From the NCBI GenBank assembly GCA_900317585.1, contig ONHG01000009.1, positions 1-64,000 of the forward strand: DNA of 64,000 nt, in the 5' to 3' direction. The notes below the pieces were generated by a model, which saw nothing but the letters and a program-made list of their open reading frames with translations, did no database searches and had not been told where the DNA came from. The translations under genes were made by a program, and so were the position numbers. This DNA comes from an uncultured Lachnospiraceae bacterium (lineage in GTDB: Bacteria; Bacillota; Clostridia; Lachnospirales; Lachnospiraceae). Positions 43,684-52,324 of this stretch are shown here, piece by piece. Position 1 is the first letter of the stretch; each line of letters opens with the position of its first letter.

Positions 43684-45390
43684 ATGAAGATAGAAAACAA
43701 AAAAATCCTACACACGGACATCCTCATAATAGGAGGTGGCACGGCGGGCTGTTATGCAGCGCTCACCATCCGTGAGAAATCGGATTATTCGATTATAATT
43801 GCAGAGAAAGCGAACATAAAGCGAAGCGGATGCCTTGCAGCAGGTGTCAATGCGATAAATGCATACATAGTAAAGGGCAGAAAGCCTGAGGACTATGTAG
43901 ACTACGCAAAAAAGGATGCTGACGGCATAGTAAGGGAAGATTTACTCATGACTATGTCAGAGGGCTTAAACCGTGTGACGGACAAGATGGAAAAGCTTGG
44001 ACTTGTCATATTAAAGGATGAAAACGGTGAGTATGTAGCCAGAGGAAACCGTAATATCAAAATAAACGGCGAGAACATGAAGCCGCTTTTGGCAGAAGCT
44101 GTATCAAAACTTACGGACTGTACAGTGATAAACAGAATCAATATCACGGACTATATAGTTGAGAACAACACCATAAAGGGTGCATACGGATTTTCAATCG
44201 AGGATGCGACAGCCTATGAAATCAGGGCTAAAAAGGTACTCTGTGCTACAGGCGGAGCGGCCGGTTTATACAGACCAAACAATCCGGGCTTTTCAAGGCA
44301 CAAGATGTGGTATCCGCCGTTTAATACAGGCGCCGGATATGCGATGGGCATAAGAAGCGGAGCTGAGATGACTACCTTTGAGATGAGATTTATCGCACTT
44401 AGATGCAAGGACACCATCGCACCGACAGGAACAATTGCACAGGGAGTCGGGGCAAAGCAGGTCAATTCACTTGGAGAGGTTTACGAGACAAAATACGGCC
44501 TCACCACATCAGAGCGTGTATACGGAACGGTCATGGAAAATCTCGAGGGAAGAGGCCCTTGCTACTTAAGGACAGAGGGCATCTCTCCACAGCAGGATGA
44601 GTCATTAAGAAAGGCATATCTCAACATGGCACCAAGCCAGACACTCAAGTGGGTGGAGGCAGGTAAGAATCCAAGTGAGCAGAATGTGGAGATAGAGGGC
44701 ACCGAGCCGTATATCGTAGGTGGGCACACAGCGAGCGGCTACTGGGTAAATACCGAGCGTGAGACTACAATCCACGGACTTTATGCCGCTGGAGATGTGG
44801 CAGGAGGATGTCCACAGAAATACGTTACAGGAGCTATGGTAGAGGGGGAAATCGCTGCGATAGATATGGTTTCAAAGCTAGATGCAGATACCTCCGACGG
44901 AAGTCCTGACACATCGGCATTTGATGAGAAAAAGGCGCTTGACGCAAAAGCTTCAGAGTACGACCATTTCCTCACTGAAAGGTCTCAGATGTTTACAACA
45001 GAGGCTATCGAGGAAGCCATGCAGAAGGTCATGGACAACTACGCAGGCGGTATTTCCACACATTATCAGTTCAACGGCAAGCAGCTTGCCCTGGCAAAGG
45101 AAAAGATAAATCATCTGATAGAGCTGACCGGCGATTTATATGCATCGGATATGCATGAGCTTATGTTCATATATGAGCTTAAGGAGAGGCTTACGGTATG
45201 TCTTTCGGTCATAGCACATCTTGGTGCGAGAAAGGAGACCAGATGGCACAGCTTTGCCGAGAATCTGGATTATCCCGACAAGAGTGATGACTGGATGAAA
45301 TACGTCAATTCCAGATACGAAAACGGGCAGCTTCATATGATTTACAGAGAGCTTGTCGGAAGGGAGGCGCGTTATGAGCATAATGATTGA
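43684..45390 (+). CDS. Adenylylsulfate reductase alpha subunit-like flavoprotein
   Basis: 568 residues from ATG 43684 (GGGAGATAC in front). The FAD-binding start is D-I-L-I-I-G-G-G-T-A-G-C-Y-A-A. A-A-G-V-N-A-I-N-A-Y near 57 is characteristic of AprA; other flavin parts are A-T-G-G-A-A-G-L-Y-R-P near 193 and the late G-D-V-A-G-G-C-P-Q-K-Y-V-T-G-A near 370. The protein is shorter than dissimilatory AprA (about 620-660). Placed between the sulfate transporter and cysDN with no cysC or cysH, it most likely reduces APS to sulfite for assimilation. A fumarate-reductase-like role is less likely given the context. Confidence 0.85.
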   Translation: MKIENKKILHTDILIIGGGTAGCYAALTIREKSDYSIIIAEKANIKRSGCLAAGVNAINAYIVKGRKPEDYVDYAKKDADGIVREDLLMTMSEGLNRVTDKMEKLGLVILKDENGEYVARGNRNIKINGENMKPLLAEAVSKLTDCTVINRINITDYIVENNTIKGAYGFSIEDATAYEIRAKKVLCATGGAAGLYRPNNPGFSRHKMWYPPFNTGAGYAMGIRSGAEMTTFEMRFIALRCKDTIAPTGTIAQGVGAKQVNSLGEVYETKYGLTTSERVYGTVMENLEGRGPCYLRTEGISPQQDESLRKAYLNMAPSQTLKWVEAGKNPSEQNVEIEGTEPYIVGGHTASGYWVNTERETTIHGLYAAGDVAGGCPQKYVTGAMVEGEIAAIDMVSKLDADTSDGSPDTSAFDEKKALDAKASEYDHFLTERSQMFTTEAIEEAMQKVMDNYAGGISTHYQFNGKQLALAKEKINHLIELTGDLYASDMHELMFIYELKERLTVCLSVIAHLGARKETRWHSFAENLDYPDKSDDWMKYVNSRYENGQLHMIYRELVGREARYEHND

Positions 45391-45688
45391 TAAAGCAAAG
45401 TGTAAGGGCTGTGGCATGTGTACGAGTGTATGCCCCGGAAGCCTGATATATCAGGACTCAGAGCAAAAAGCCTTTATCAAATATCCTAAGGACTGCTGGG
45501 GCTGTGCCTCATGCATCAAGGAATGCCATTTTGGCGCTATTGCTCTTTATCTTGGAGCAGACATAGGAGGCATGGGAAGTCTCATGACAGTAAAAAGCAC
45601 ACCGGACACGCTGACCTGGGATATCAAAAAGCGCGACGGAAGCAAGGAAGAGATTCTTATCAACAAGAAGGAATCCAATAAATATTAA
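45374..45688 (+). CDS. Adenylylsulfate reductase beta subunit-like ferredoxin
   Basis: 104 residues from ATG 45374, overlapping the alpha gene by 17 bases. Two 4Fe-4S sites are visible: [12 protein letters not shown] at about 10-21 and [11 protein letters not shown] at about 42-52, followed by a short tail instead of the long tail of dissimilatory AprB. It would feed electrons to the flavin subunit. Confidence 0.87.
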   Translation: MSIMIDKAKCKGCGMCTSVCPGSLIYQDSEQKAFIKYPKDCWGCASCIKECHFGAIALYLGADIGGMGSLMTVKSTPDTLTWDIKKRDGSKEEILINKKESNKY

Positions 45689-45708
45689 AGAAAAGGATGG
45701 TAACAGAC

Positions 45709-46608
45709 ATGGGTGAATTATCACATCTTGACGAACTCGAAGCAGAGGCAATATACATAATACGTGAAGTAGCCGCAGAGTGCGAGAAGCCGGTTATGTT
45801 GTACTCAATTGGAAAGGACAGCTCGGTAATGCTTCATCTTGCAATGAAGGCATTTTATCCGGAGAAGCCGCCATTTCCGTTTTTACATGTAAATACAACC
45901 TGGAAATTCCATGAGATGATAGAATTCAGAGATCGCATTGCTAAGGAAAAGGGCATCGAGATGCTTGAATATATAAATCAGGATGGCGTAAAGCAGGGCA
46001 TCAATCCATTTGACCACGGCTCAGCATACACAGATATCATGAAGACACAGGCGCTCAAGCAGGCGCTCGACAAATACGGCTTTACGGCAGCGTTTGGCGG
46101 CGGCCGAAGAGACGAGGAGAAATCAAGAGCCAAGGAGCGAATCTTCTCCTTCAGAAATGAAAACCACGCATGGGATCCAAAGAACCAGCGCCCGGAGATG
46201 TGGAAGCTCTACAACTCCAGAATCAAAAAGGGCCAGGAGGTGCGAGTTTTCCCACTGTCAAACTGGACAGAGAAGGATATCTGGCAGTATATAAAGAGAG
46301 AGAATATCGAGATTCCTTCACTTTACTTTGCAAAGGAAAGACCTGTTGTATACAGAGACGGCAACATCATCATGGTAGATGACGACAGAATGAAGCTTCG
46401 TCCGGGTGAGAAAATCCAGATGAAGAGTGTACGTTTCAGAACTCTCGGCTGCTATCCACTGACAGGTGGTGTGGAGTCCACAGCGGATACACTTGATGAG
46501 ATTATTGATGAGACACTCAGTGCTGTTTCCTCAGAGAGAACCACCCGTGTCATAGACAACGAGGCGGCAGGCAGCATGGAAAGAAGAAAGAGGGAGGGAT
46601 ATTTCTAA
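45709..46608 (+). CDS. cysD: Sulfate adenylyltransferase subunit 2
   Basis: About 299 residues of the PP-loop ATP pyrophosphatase family, making APS from ATP and sulfate with CysN. The PP-loop reads S-I-G-K-D-S-S-V-M near 36; [13 protein letters not shown] near 128 and [11 protein letters not shown] near 245 are family motifs. ATG 45709 fits the AAAGGA site better than 45697. One base separates it from cysN. Confidence 0.95.
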   Translation: MGELSHLDELEAEAIYIIREVAAECEKPVMLYSIGKDSSVMLHLAMKAFYPEKPPFPFLHVNTTWKFHEMIEFRDRIAKEKGIEMLEYINQDGVKQGINPFDHGSAYTDIMKTQALKQALDKYGFTAAFGGGRRDEEKSRAKERIFSFRNENHAWDPKNQRPEMWKLYNSRIKKGQEVRVFPLSNWTEKDIWQYIKRENIEIPSLYFAKERPVVYRDGNIIMVDDDRMKLRPGEKIQMKSVRFRTLGCYPLTGGVESTADTLDEIIDETLSAVSSERTTRVIDNEAAGSMERRKREGYF

Positions 46609-46609
46609 A

Positions 46610-48250
46610 ATGAGCGGATTACTTAAATTTATTACATGCGGAAGCGTGGACGACGGAAAATCAACTCTGATCGGACATATATTATACGATTCAAAGCTGC
46701 TCTATGCAGATCAGGAAAAGGCATTGGAGCTTGACAGTAAGGTCGGAAGCCGTGGCGGCGCCATCGACTATTCACTCCTCCTCGACGGACTGATGGCAGA
46801 AAGAGAGCAGGGAATCACAATCGATGTGGCTTATCGTTACTTTACAACAGATAAGAGAAGCTTTATCGTGGCAGATACACCGGGCCATGAGGAGTACACA
46901 AGAAACATGGCTGTAGGTGCATCTTTTGCAGACCTTGCAATAATTTTAATAGATGCAAAGCAGGGCGTATTGGTTCAGACAAGAAGACACGCAAGAATCT
47001 GCGCGCTCATGGGAATCAACTACTTTGTATTTGCTGTAAACAAGATGGATCTTGTAGGCTACGACGAGAAGCGCTTCGATGAAATCACAAAGCAGATTGT
47101 TGAGCTTACAAAGGAGCTTGAGCTCAAAAATGTAGTAATCATTCCTGTTTCTGCAACAGAGGGTGACAATGTCACAACAAAGTCTGAGAATATCCCATGG
47201 TACAAGGGACCGGCTCTTTTATCATACCTCGAGGATGTTGACATAAAGGATGAGAACGAGGAAGAGGGCTTTTTCATGCCTGTACAGAGAGTCTGCCGTC
47301 CTGACCACACCTTCCGTGGCTTCCAGGGCCAGATAGAGGCCGGAGAGGTAAAGGTGGGCGATGAAATCACCACACTGCCAAGCAATGAGACAGCCCATGT
47401 AAAGAGCATCCATGTGGGTGATAAGCTAAGCGATAGTGCATTTACAGGCCAGCCAGTTACAATCCAACTCGACAGAGAGGTGGACGTATCAAGAGGCTGC
47501 GTGCTCACAATCGGTTCAGGAGCAAAGGTTGCTTCATCTATCACAGCTACAATACTCTGGATGGATGACGATGAGCTCTTTAAGGGAAAGAATTTCTTCT
47601 TCAAGCTTGGTACCAAGTCAATACCGGGCATCGTAACAGAGATAGAGCATACCATCGATGTGAACACGGGTGAGGAAAAGCCTGCCGATAAGCTCAAAAA
47701 GAACGAGATAGCAGTTGTAAAGATTGCATTCTCGGACAAGATAGTCTGCGATAAGTTCAAAAATCACAAGACACTCGGTGAGTTCATCTTAATCGACCGT
47801 GTGACCGATATGACATCTGCCTGTGGTGTGGTTGAAGAGGTACACACAGAGGAAAGTGGCCTCTATGAGGGCAGAGTAGACAGAAACGTAAGAGCAGCAA
47901 TCAAGGGCCAGAAGGCAATCACCGCCGTATTCGTAGACGGAGTGGATGGTGTAAACCGTGGCTTTGTGGAGGATGTCGAGAAAGCCTTAAATATAGACGG
48001 ACGCCATACTTATCTCTACGCACCAAAGGAGGGTGAGGACTTCGTAAATGTAGTCAAGCACCTAAGCCATGCAGGAATACTTGTACTTCTGCTCATCAGC
48101 CAAAAGCAGGAGAAGGAGCTTGAAGCTGACAAAGTTGAGTTCACAAAGGACTGGAACAAAAACGGCAGAGATGTGGACAAGGCTGCGGAGTTTATCAAAA
48201 AGCAGTCAGTATATGACGGTGTGATTGTAAACACAAGTGAGTATATCTAA
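46610..48250 (+). CDS. cysN: Sulfate adenylyltransferase subunit 1 (GTPase)
   Basis: A 546-residue EF-Tu-like GTPase that drives CysD. G1 G-S-V-D-D-G-K-S-T near 11-19, E-R-E-Q-G-I-T-I-D-V-A-Y, D-T-P-G-H-E-E-Y near 90, N-K-M-D near 144, then two beta-barrel domains. A C-terminal region of about 100 residues after R-V-D-R-N-V-R-A-A-I could suggest an APS-kinase-like remnant, but no kinase P-loop is present. Last gene of the cys operon. Confidence 0.94.
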   Translation: MSGLLKFITCGSVDDGKSTLIGHILYDSKLLYADQEKALELDSKVGSRGGAIDYSLLLDGLMAEREQGITIDVAYRYFTTDKRSFIVADTPGHEEYTRNMAVGASFADLAIILIDAKQGVLVQTRRHARICALMGINYFVFAVNKMDLVGYDEKRFDEITKQIVELTKELELKNVVIIPVSATEGDNVTTKSENIPWYKGPALLSYLEDVDIKDENEEEGFFMPVQRVCRPDHTFRGFQGQIEAGEVKVGDEITTLPSNETAHVKSIHVGDKLSDSAFTGQPVTIQLDREVDVSRGCVLTIGSGAKVASSITATILWMDDDELFKGKNFFFKLGTKSIPGIVTEIEHTIDVNTGEEKPADKLKKNEIAVVKIAFSDKIVCDKFKNHKTLGEFILIDRVTDMTSACGVVEEVHTEESGLYEGRVDRNVRAAIKGQKAITAVFVDGVDGVNRGFVEDVEKALNIDGRHTYLYAPKEGEDFVNVVKHLSHAGILVLLLISQKQEKELEADKVEFTKDWNKNGRDVDKAAEFIKKQSVYDGVIVNTSEYI

Positions 48251-48256
48251 TAAAAA

Positions 48257-48280
48257 GGGTACTTGATTTCTCAAGTACCC
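48257..48280 (+). terminator. Hairpin after cysN
   Basis: Perfect 10-bp stem GGGTACTTGA / TCAAGTACCC with a 4-base loop, 6 bases after the cysN stop. No T run follows, so termination may be weak. The same DNA contains the -35 box of the small RNA promoter at 48263-48291. Confidence 0.5.
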
Positions 48281-48291
48281 TCATGTATAAT
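48263..48291 (+). promoter_or_regulatory. Promoter of the orphan small RNA
   Basis: -35 TTGATT (48263-48268), 17-base spacer, perfect -10 TATAAT (48286-48291). It overlaps the hairpin after cysN. Confidence 0.6.
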
Positions 48292-48297
48292 CTACTT

Positions 48298-48385
48298 AGA
48301 AAGTGAATCGGATATGACTCCGATTTGCCCTCAGTTAAGGCTGTGAAATAGCATTCACTTTAGGCGGTGGGATGCTATTTTTTTT
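48298..48385 (+). ncRNA. Candidate structured small RNA between cysN and pyrE
   Basis: A transcript of about 88 bases is bounded by a near-consensus promoter and an intrinsic terminator, with no start codon. Closing stem P1: 48301-48308 with 48353-48360 (AAGTGAAT / ATTCACTT, perfect). Inside it are a hairpin TCGG / CCGA with loop ATATGACT and a hairpin GCC / GGC with loop CTCAGTTAA. The terminator stem is 48346-48354 with 48372-48380 (AAATAGCAT / ATGCTATTT) plus eight T residues. Terminator and P1 share two bases, so the folds compete at the edge, as in a riboswitch. I recognise no known class. A separate promoter for pyrE lies behind it. Confidence 0.55.
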
Positions 48386-48441
48386 GTCTTTATGGTTATC
48401 TATGTAAGATAGAGCCGCAAAAACAACTAATATTTCCACGT

Positions 48442-48470
48442 TGAAAAGCACGCCCCAATGTGGTAAAATT
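48442..48470 (+). promoter_or_regulatory. Promoter of pyrE
   Basis: -35 TTGAAA (48442-48447), 17-base spacer, -10 TAAAAT (48465-48470), 45 bases before the start codon. Confidence 0.6.
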
Positions 48471-48515
48471 GACAAAGATAATTTAAAGAAAAACACACAG
48501 GAGGATTAACATACA

Positions 48516-49196
48516 ATGGAAAGCTATAAGAGCGAATTTATAGACTTTATGGTGGAGAGTGACGTGCTGAAATTTGGTGATTTCACATTAAAGAGCGGCC
48601 GTAAATCACCATTTTTCATGAATGCGGGAGCATATGTGACAGGCTCACAGCTTAAGAGACTCGGAGAGTACTACGCAAAGGCAATCCATGCAAACTACGG
48701 TGATGACTTTGATGTATTATTCGGACCTGCATACAAGGGAATTCCGCTTGCAGTGGTAACAGCCATCGCATACCATGAGCTCTATGGCAAAGAGGTGCGC
48801 TACTGCTCAGACAGAAAAGAGGCAAAGGATCACGGTGCAGACAAGGGAGGTTTCCTTGGAAGCAAGCTTAAGGATGGCGACAGAGTAGTCATGATAGAGG
48901 ATGTCACCACATCAGGCAAATCAATGGAGGAGACAGTACCAAAGGTAAGAGAGGCTGCTGATGTCACAATCGTAGGCCTTATGGTGAGCCTTAACAGAAT
49001 GGAAGTCGGACAGGGCGGCAAGGTGAGTGCGCTTGACGAAATCCATGAGAAGTACGGCTTTGAGGGCAAGGCAATCGTCACAATGGCAGAGGTCACAGAG
49101 TATCTCTACAACAGAGAGCATGATGGCAGAGTAGTCATTGATGACACAATCAAAGCAGCAATAGACGAGTACTATAAGCAGTACGGCTGCAAATAG
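48516..49196 (+). CDS. pyrE: Orotate phosphoribosyltransferase
   Basis: A 226-residue enzyme joining orotate and PRPP to OMP. It shows F-T-L-K-S-G-R-K-S-P near 22, F-G-P-A-Y-K-G-I-P near 71, the mobile K-E-A-K-D-H-G loop near 104 and the PRPP motif V-V-M-I-E-D-V-T-T-S-G-K near 128. Complete. Separated from pyrFKD by nhaC and the sulfate operon. Confidence 0.96.
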   Translation: MESYKSEFIDFMVESDVLKFGDFTLKSGRKSPFFMNAGAYVTGSQLKRLGEYYAKAIHANYGDDFDVLFGPAYKGIPLAVVTAIAYHELYGKEVRYCSDRKEAKDHGADKGGFLGSKLKDGDRVVMIEDVTTSGKSMEETVPKVREAADVTIVGLMVSLNRMEVGQGGKVSALDEIHEKYGFEGKAIVTMAEVTEYLYNREHDGRVVIDDTIKAAIDEYYKQYGCK

Positions 49197-49207
49197 GAGA
49201 ATATAAA

Positions 49208-49537
49208 TTGCATAGCAGAAGAAAACGTAACAGGTATAAGTTTACGGAAAAGAAGCAATCTAAGAAGGGGATAGCTGCACTTGTTGTGGCTATCCTCATA
49301 GAGATTATATATATAGTTTTTTTGAATACAGCAATCAGAACAAATGGCGGATTATCCATGTATTTTGGAAGCGTCGGAATACTGATGTTAGGCGCATCAA
49401 TAGCCGATTTTGTATTTGCTGTCAGCAGTCTTTTTGATGAAAAAGCATTCATGACATTTCCGAGGTTAGCAGTGTTTTTTGCTCTTATCACAGTGATTAG
49501 CTGGGGTGGAACGTATGTTGTCGGCTTTATAATTTAG
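49208..49537 (+). CDS. Small membrane protein, DUF6142-like
   Basis: 109 residues from TTG 49208, the only start near the AGGAG at 49195-49199. A very basic N-terminus (R-R-K-R-N-R-Y-K-F-T-E-K-K-Q-S-K-K) is followed by three hydrophobic helices at about 22-42, 52-73 and 83-106. It looks like the small Lachnospiraceae family annotated DUF6142; function unknown. It lies 11 bases behind pyrE and probably shares its transcript. Confidence 0.65.
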   Translation: MHSRRKRNRYKFTEKKQSKKGIAALVVAILIEIIYIVFLNTAIRTNGGLSMYFGSVGILMLGASIADFVFAVSSLFDEKAFMTFPRLAVFFALITVISWGGTYVVGFII

Positions 49538-49544
49538 CGCATTT

Positions 49545-49680
49545 GTAACTATTCAGTACAGAAATATGCGGTACCGCATATTTCGTAAGAAAACGTATAT
49601 TATGTAGGAGCAAGCGCCCATCAGCGCAGCTGATTCTAATGTGCTTGCGGCTCGCAACTGTGAAGGTACTGAACAGTTAC
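49545..49680. repeat. 136-bp terminal-inverted-repeat element, copy B
   Basis: Starts GTAACTATTCAGTAC and ends GTACTGAACAGTTAC, a 15-bp terminal inverted repeat with one mismatch. The interior is nearly the same as 29164-29299, including the perfect 22-base palindrome centred on GGTACC and a dyad around AGCGCAGCT. It sits 8 bases after the DUF6142-like gene. No coding capacity; the form is that of a MITE or a mobile structured-RNA element. Confidence 0.82.
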
Positions 49681-49753
49681 GTGCATTATATCAATAGTGC
49701 GATAAAACTGTCATGAACATTTGAATTATAAAATAGAAAGATTATAGGGATAT

Positions 49754-51757
49754 ATGAGTTATAAAGAGATTTATGAGCTCTCCAATGAGCTTTACGCAGA
49801 GCGATTAGAGCTTGTGGAGGAGCGTATAGAGCAGATCGTCAGAGAACCTGCGATAGAGCCGGCTTTTGCAGATTATTTCAGAAGTGCGGCAAAGTGCATC
49901 AACACTATTAAAAACCATAGTGCAGATAAGGAATTTAACGATTTATTCTATTCACAGTTTGATAAAGAAAATTACGAGAAAAGTTATGCCAACCCGGCAT
50001 ATGCCGTAAAGGTGCTCGGAGATGAGTATGGTCAGCTTTTATCGGCTGTATATGCAAAAATTGCCGGAAGCATCACTCATATCTTTCAGGGAGATATAAA
50101 ATATCTCTGCATTTATGCAGAGCTTATCGTAGAGCTATACAATTATTTTGAGAATGCCAATGAGCTGAGTCCTGATGAGATAAGGGGCTGTATATATTCG
50201 TTCATGCATGATTATGAGGAGATTTTTGCAGAGGATGACAACAGAGCACTCCTTGATCCGGCTTATGATTACTATACAGAGATTGTAAATGAGGCAGATT
50301 TGTCAAATGATGATTATCTGTATTCCTACGGACTGTATGTCGGAGAGAATGAGCGCGCCGGCAGAGCACATCTGGCTTCATTTTCAGATGAGGAGATACA
50401 GGCCATGGCAGATACCTATACGGAAGGATACCGCATTGGCTTTATTATCTGCAACAAGGATATCTCAAAGAAATCGGTGGTTCAGGTGCTTTATCCGCTT
50501 GGCTTTGAGCGTATGATAAGAGCAGCATTAAAGAATTTTGAGAAAATGGGTATGAAGCCTGCCATGAGACCATTTTCCACATCGGTCAATAAGCAGTTTG
50601 ACTATGACCACAAGGAGGATATGGCACTGTGGCTTGACAAGGCATATGTGGAGTATCGTCTTGAGTGCATGCACAATGCACTTGAGAGAATGAAGGATGT
50701 AGCATGCAAATGTGGAGGACCGGCTGTCATAGAGATATTTGGAGAGGAGCCGTTTGCTCCGGTTTCAAAGAAGGAGGCTGCGCACTTTAATGATGAGCAG
50801 CAGAAGCTTGTAGTCCATATGACAGGTGTGCGCTCACAGTATATGAACAGCTATATCCACAGCGAGGACAGAAGCTTTACGATTATTGCCTATCCGTGTG
50901 CTGCAATCGGACCTGATTATAAGGAAATTTTTACGGAGACTGTAAAGATTAATACTCTTGATTATGCACTCTACAGGGATATGCAGCAGAAAATCATAGA
51001 TGTGCTTGATACGGCAGACAGGGTGCATATCGTCGGTACAAACGGCAACAGGACAGATTTGTATGTCAAGATTCATGAGCTTAAGGAGCCTTCAAAGGAG
51101 ACAGCCTTTGAAAACTGTGTGGCTGATGTAAATATCCCTGTCGGAGAGGTGTTTACTTCACCGGTGTTAGAGGGCACAAACGGCAAGCTGCATGTCAGTC
51201 AGGTATATCTCAATGAGCTTAATTTCCTTAATCTGGAAATCGACTTTAAGGATGGCATGATTGATAAATATACATGCACCAATTTTGAGGAGGAGGAAGA
51301 AAACAGAAAGTATATATCAGACAATGTGCTTTTCCATCACGACACACTGCCTATGGGTGAGTTTGCCATAGGCACCAATACTACAGCCTACCGTATGGCG
51401 AGAGTATACGATATCGCGGCAAAGATGCCTATTCTCATCGCAGAGAAGACAGGACCGCACTTTGCAGTGGGTGATACATGCTACACATATGATGAGGACA
51501 ATATGACATATAACCCTGACGGAAAGGCAATCATTGCCAGGGACAATTCAGTTTCCATCCGCAGAAAAGAGGATATATCAAAGGCATATTTAAACTGTCA
51601 CACGGATATCACAATACCGTATGATGAGCTTGGAGCCATCACAGTTATTCGACACGATGGCTCAACATGTGATATAATAAGAGATGGCAGATTTGTGCTT
51701 GAGGGCGTAGAAGAGTTGAACAAACCGCTCGATACGCTTGATGCAGAAAGCAAATAA
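49754..51757 (+). CDS. M29-family aminopeptidase with long N-terminal extension
   Basis: 667 residues. The C-terminal 370 or so residues are a peptidase M29 (thermophilic aminopeptidase) domain that removes N-terminal residues using two metal ions. Ligand-bearing segments are G-E-V-F-T-S-P (E465), L-P-M-G-E-F-A-I-G-T-N-T near 540 and T-G-P-H-F-A-V-G-D-T (H569). Ordinary M29 enzymes have about 410 residues; here about 270-300 mostly helical residues precede the domain (Y-K-E-I-Y-E-L-S-N-E-L-Y at the start). No signal peptide. It has its own region behind the 136-bp element; purE follows after 25 bases. Confidence 0.85.
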   Translation: MSYKEIYELSNELYAERLELVEERIEQIVREPAIEPAFADYFRSAAKCINTIKNHSADKEFNDLFYSQFDKENYEKSYANPAYAVKVLGDEYGQLLSAVYAKIAGSITHIFQGDIKYLCIYAELIVELYNYFENANELSPDEIRGCIYSFMHDYEEIFAEDDNRALLDPAYDYYTEIVNEADLSNDDYLYSYGLYVGENERAGRAHLASFSDEEIQAMADTYTEGYRIGFIICNKDISKKSVVQVLYPLGFERMIRAALKNFEKMGMKPAMRPFSTSVNKQFDYDHKEDMALWLDKAYVEYRLECMHNALERMKDVACKCGGPAVIEIFGEEPFAPVSKKEAAHFNDEQQKLVVHMTGVRSQYMNSYIHSEDRSFTIIAYPCAAIGPDYKEIFTETVKINTLDYALYRDMQQKIIDVLDTADRVHIVGTNGNRTDLYVKIHELKEPSKETAFENCVADVNIPVGEVFTSPVLEGTNGKLHVSQVYLNELNFLNLEIDFKDGMIDKYTCTNFEEEEENRKYISDNVLFHHDTLPMGEFAIGTNTTAYRMARVYDIAAKMPILIAEKTGPHFAVGDTCYTYDEDNMTYNPDGKAIIARDNSVSIRRKEDISKAYLNCHTDITIPYDELGAITVIRHDGSTCDIIRDGRFVLEGVEELNKPLDTLDAESK

Positions 51758-51782
51758 TTATTAGACATATAAGGAGGATAAA

Positions 51783-52295
51783 ATGGCAAAAGTTGGAATA
51801 GTTATGGGCAGTGACTCAGATTTAAAGGTGATGAGTAAGGCAGCAGATATGCTTGAGGAGCTCGGCATAGAGTATGAGCTTACCATTATCTCGGCGCACC
51901 GTGAGCCGGATGAGCTTATTGAGTGGACAAGAGGCGCTTGTGATAGAGATGTAAAGGTAATAATAGCAGGAGCGGGAATGGCGGCAGCCCTTCCGGGCAT
52001 GTGTGCAGCGCTTTTTGCCCTTCCTGTTATCGGAGTACCGCTTTCAGGAAAGAATCTGGATGGAATGGATGCAGTGTTCTCAATCATGCAGATGCCACCT
52101 GGAGTGCCTGTTGCCACAGTTGCAATTGACGGTGCGAAAAATGCAGCAATCCTTGCAGCAAAGATACTTGCAGCAGGTGATGATGCTATTCTTGAGAAAA
52201 TCAAAAAGTATACAGCAGATATGAAGGCTCAGGTTGTAGCAAAGGATGCGAAACTGAAACAGGTTGGATATAAGCAGTATCTTGCTGAGAAATAG
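51783..52295 (+). CDS. purE: N5-carboxyaminoimidazole ribonucleotide mutase
   Basis: A 170-residue class I PurE converting N5-CAIR to CAIR. G-I-V-M-G-S-D-S-D-L-K near 5-15, I-S-A-H-R-E-P-D near 38 with the catalytic His, A-G-A-G-M-A-A-A-L-P-G near 62, and V-P-L-S-G-K-N-L-D-G near 88. Complete; AAGGAGG ribosome site. The rest of the pathway is not in the window. Confidence 0.95.
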   Translation: MAKVGIVMGSDSDLKVMSKAADMLEELGIEYELTIISAHREPDELIEWTRGACDRDVKVIIAGAGMAAALPGMCAALFALPVIGVPLSGKNLDGMDAVFSIMQMPPGVPVATVAIDGAKNAAILAAKILAAGDDAILEKIKKYTADMKAQVVAKDAKLKQVGYKQYLAEK

Positions 52296-52324
52296 ATTGT
52301 ATTGTCATTTATAGGAGGGTTTTT

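Noticed and set aside
47059..47760. Minus-strand 233-codon frame inside cysN
   Set aside because: Serine-rich reverse image of a clear CysN coding region.
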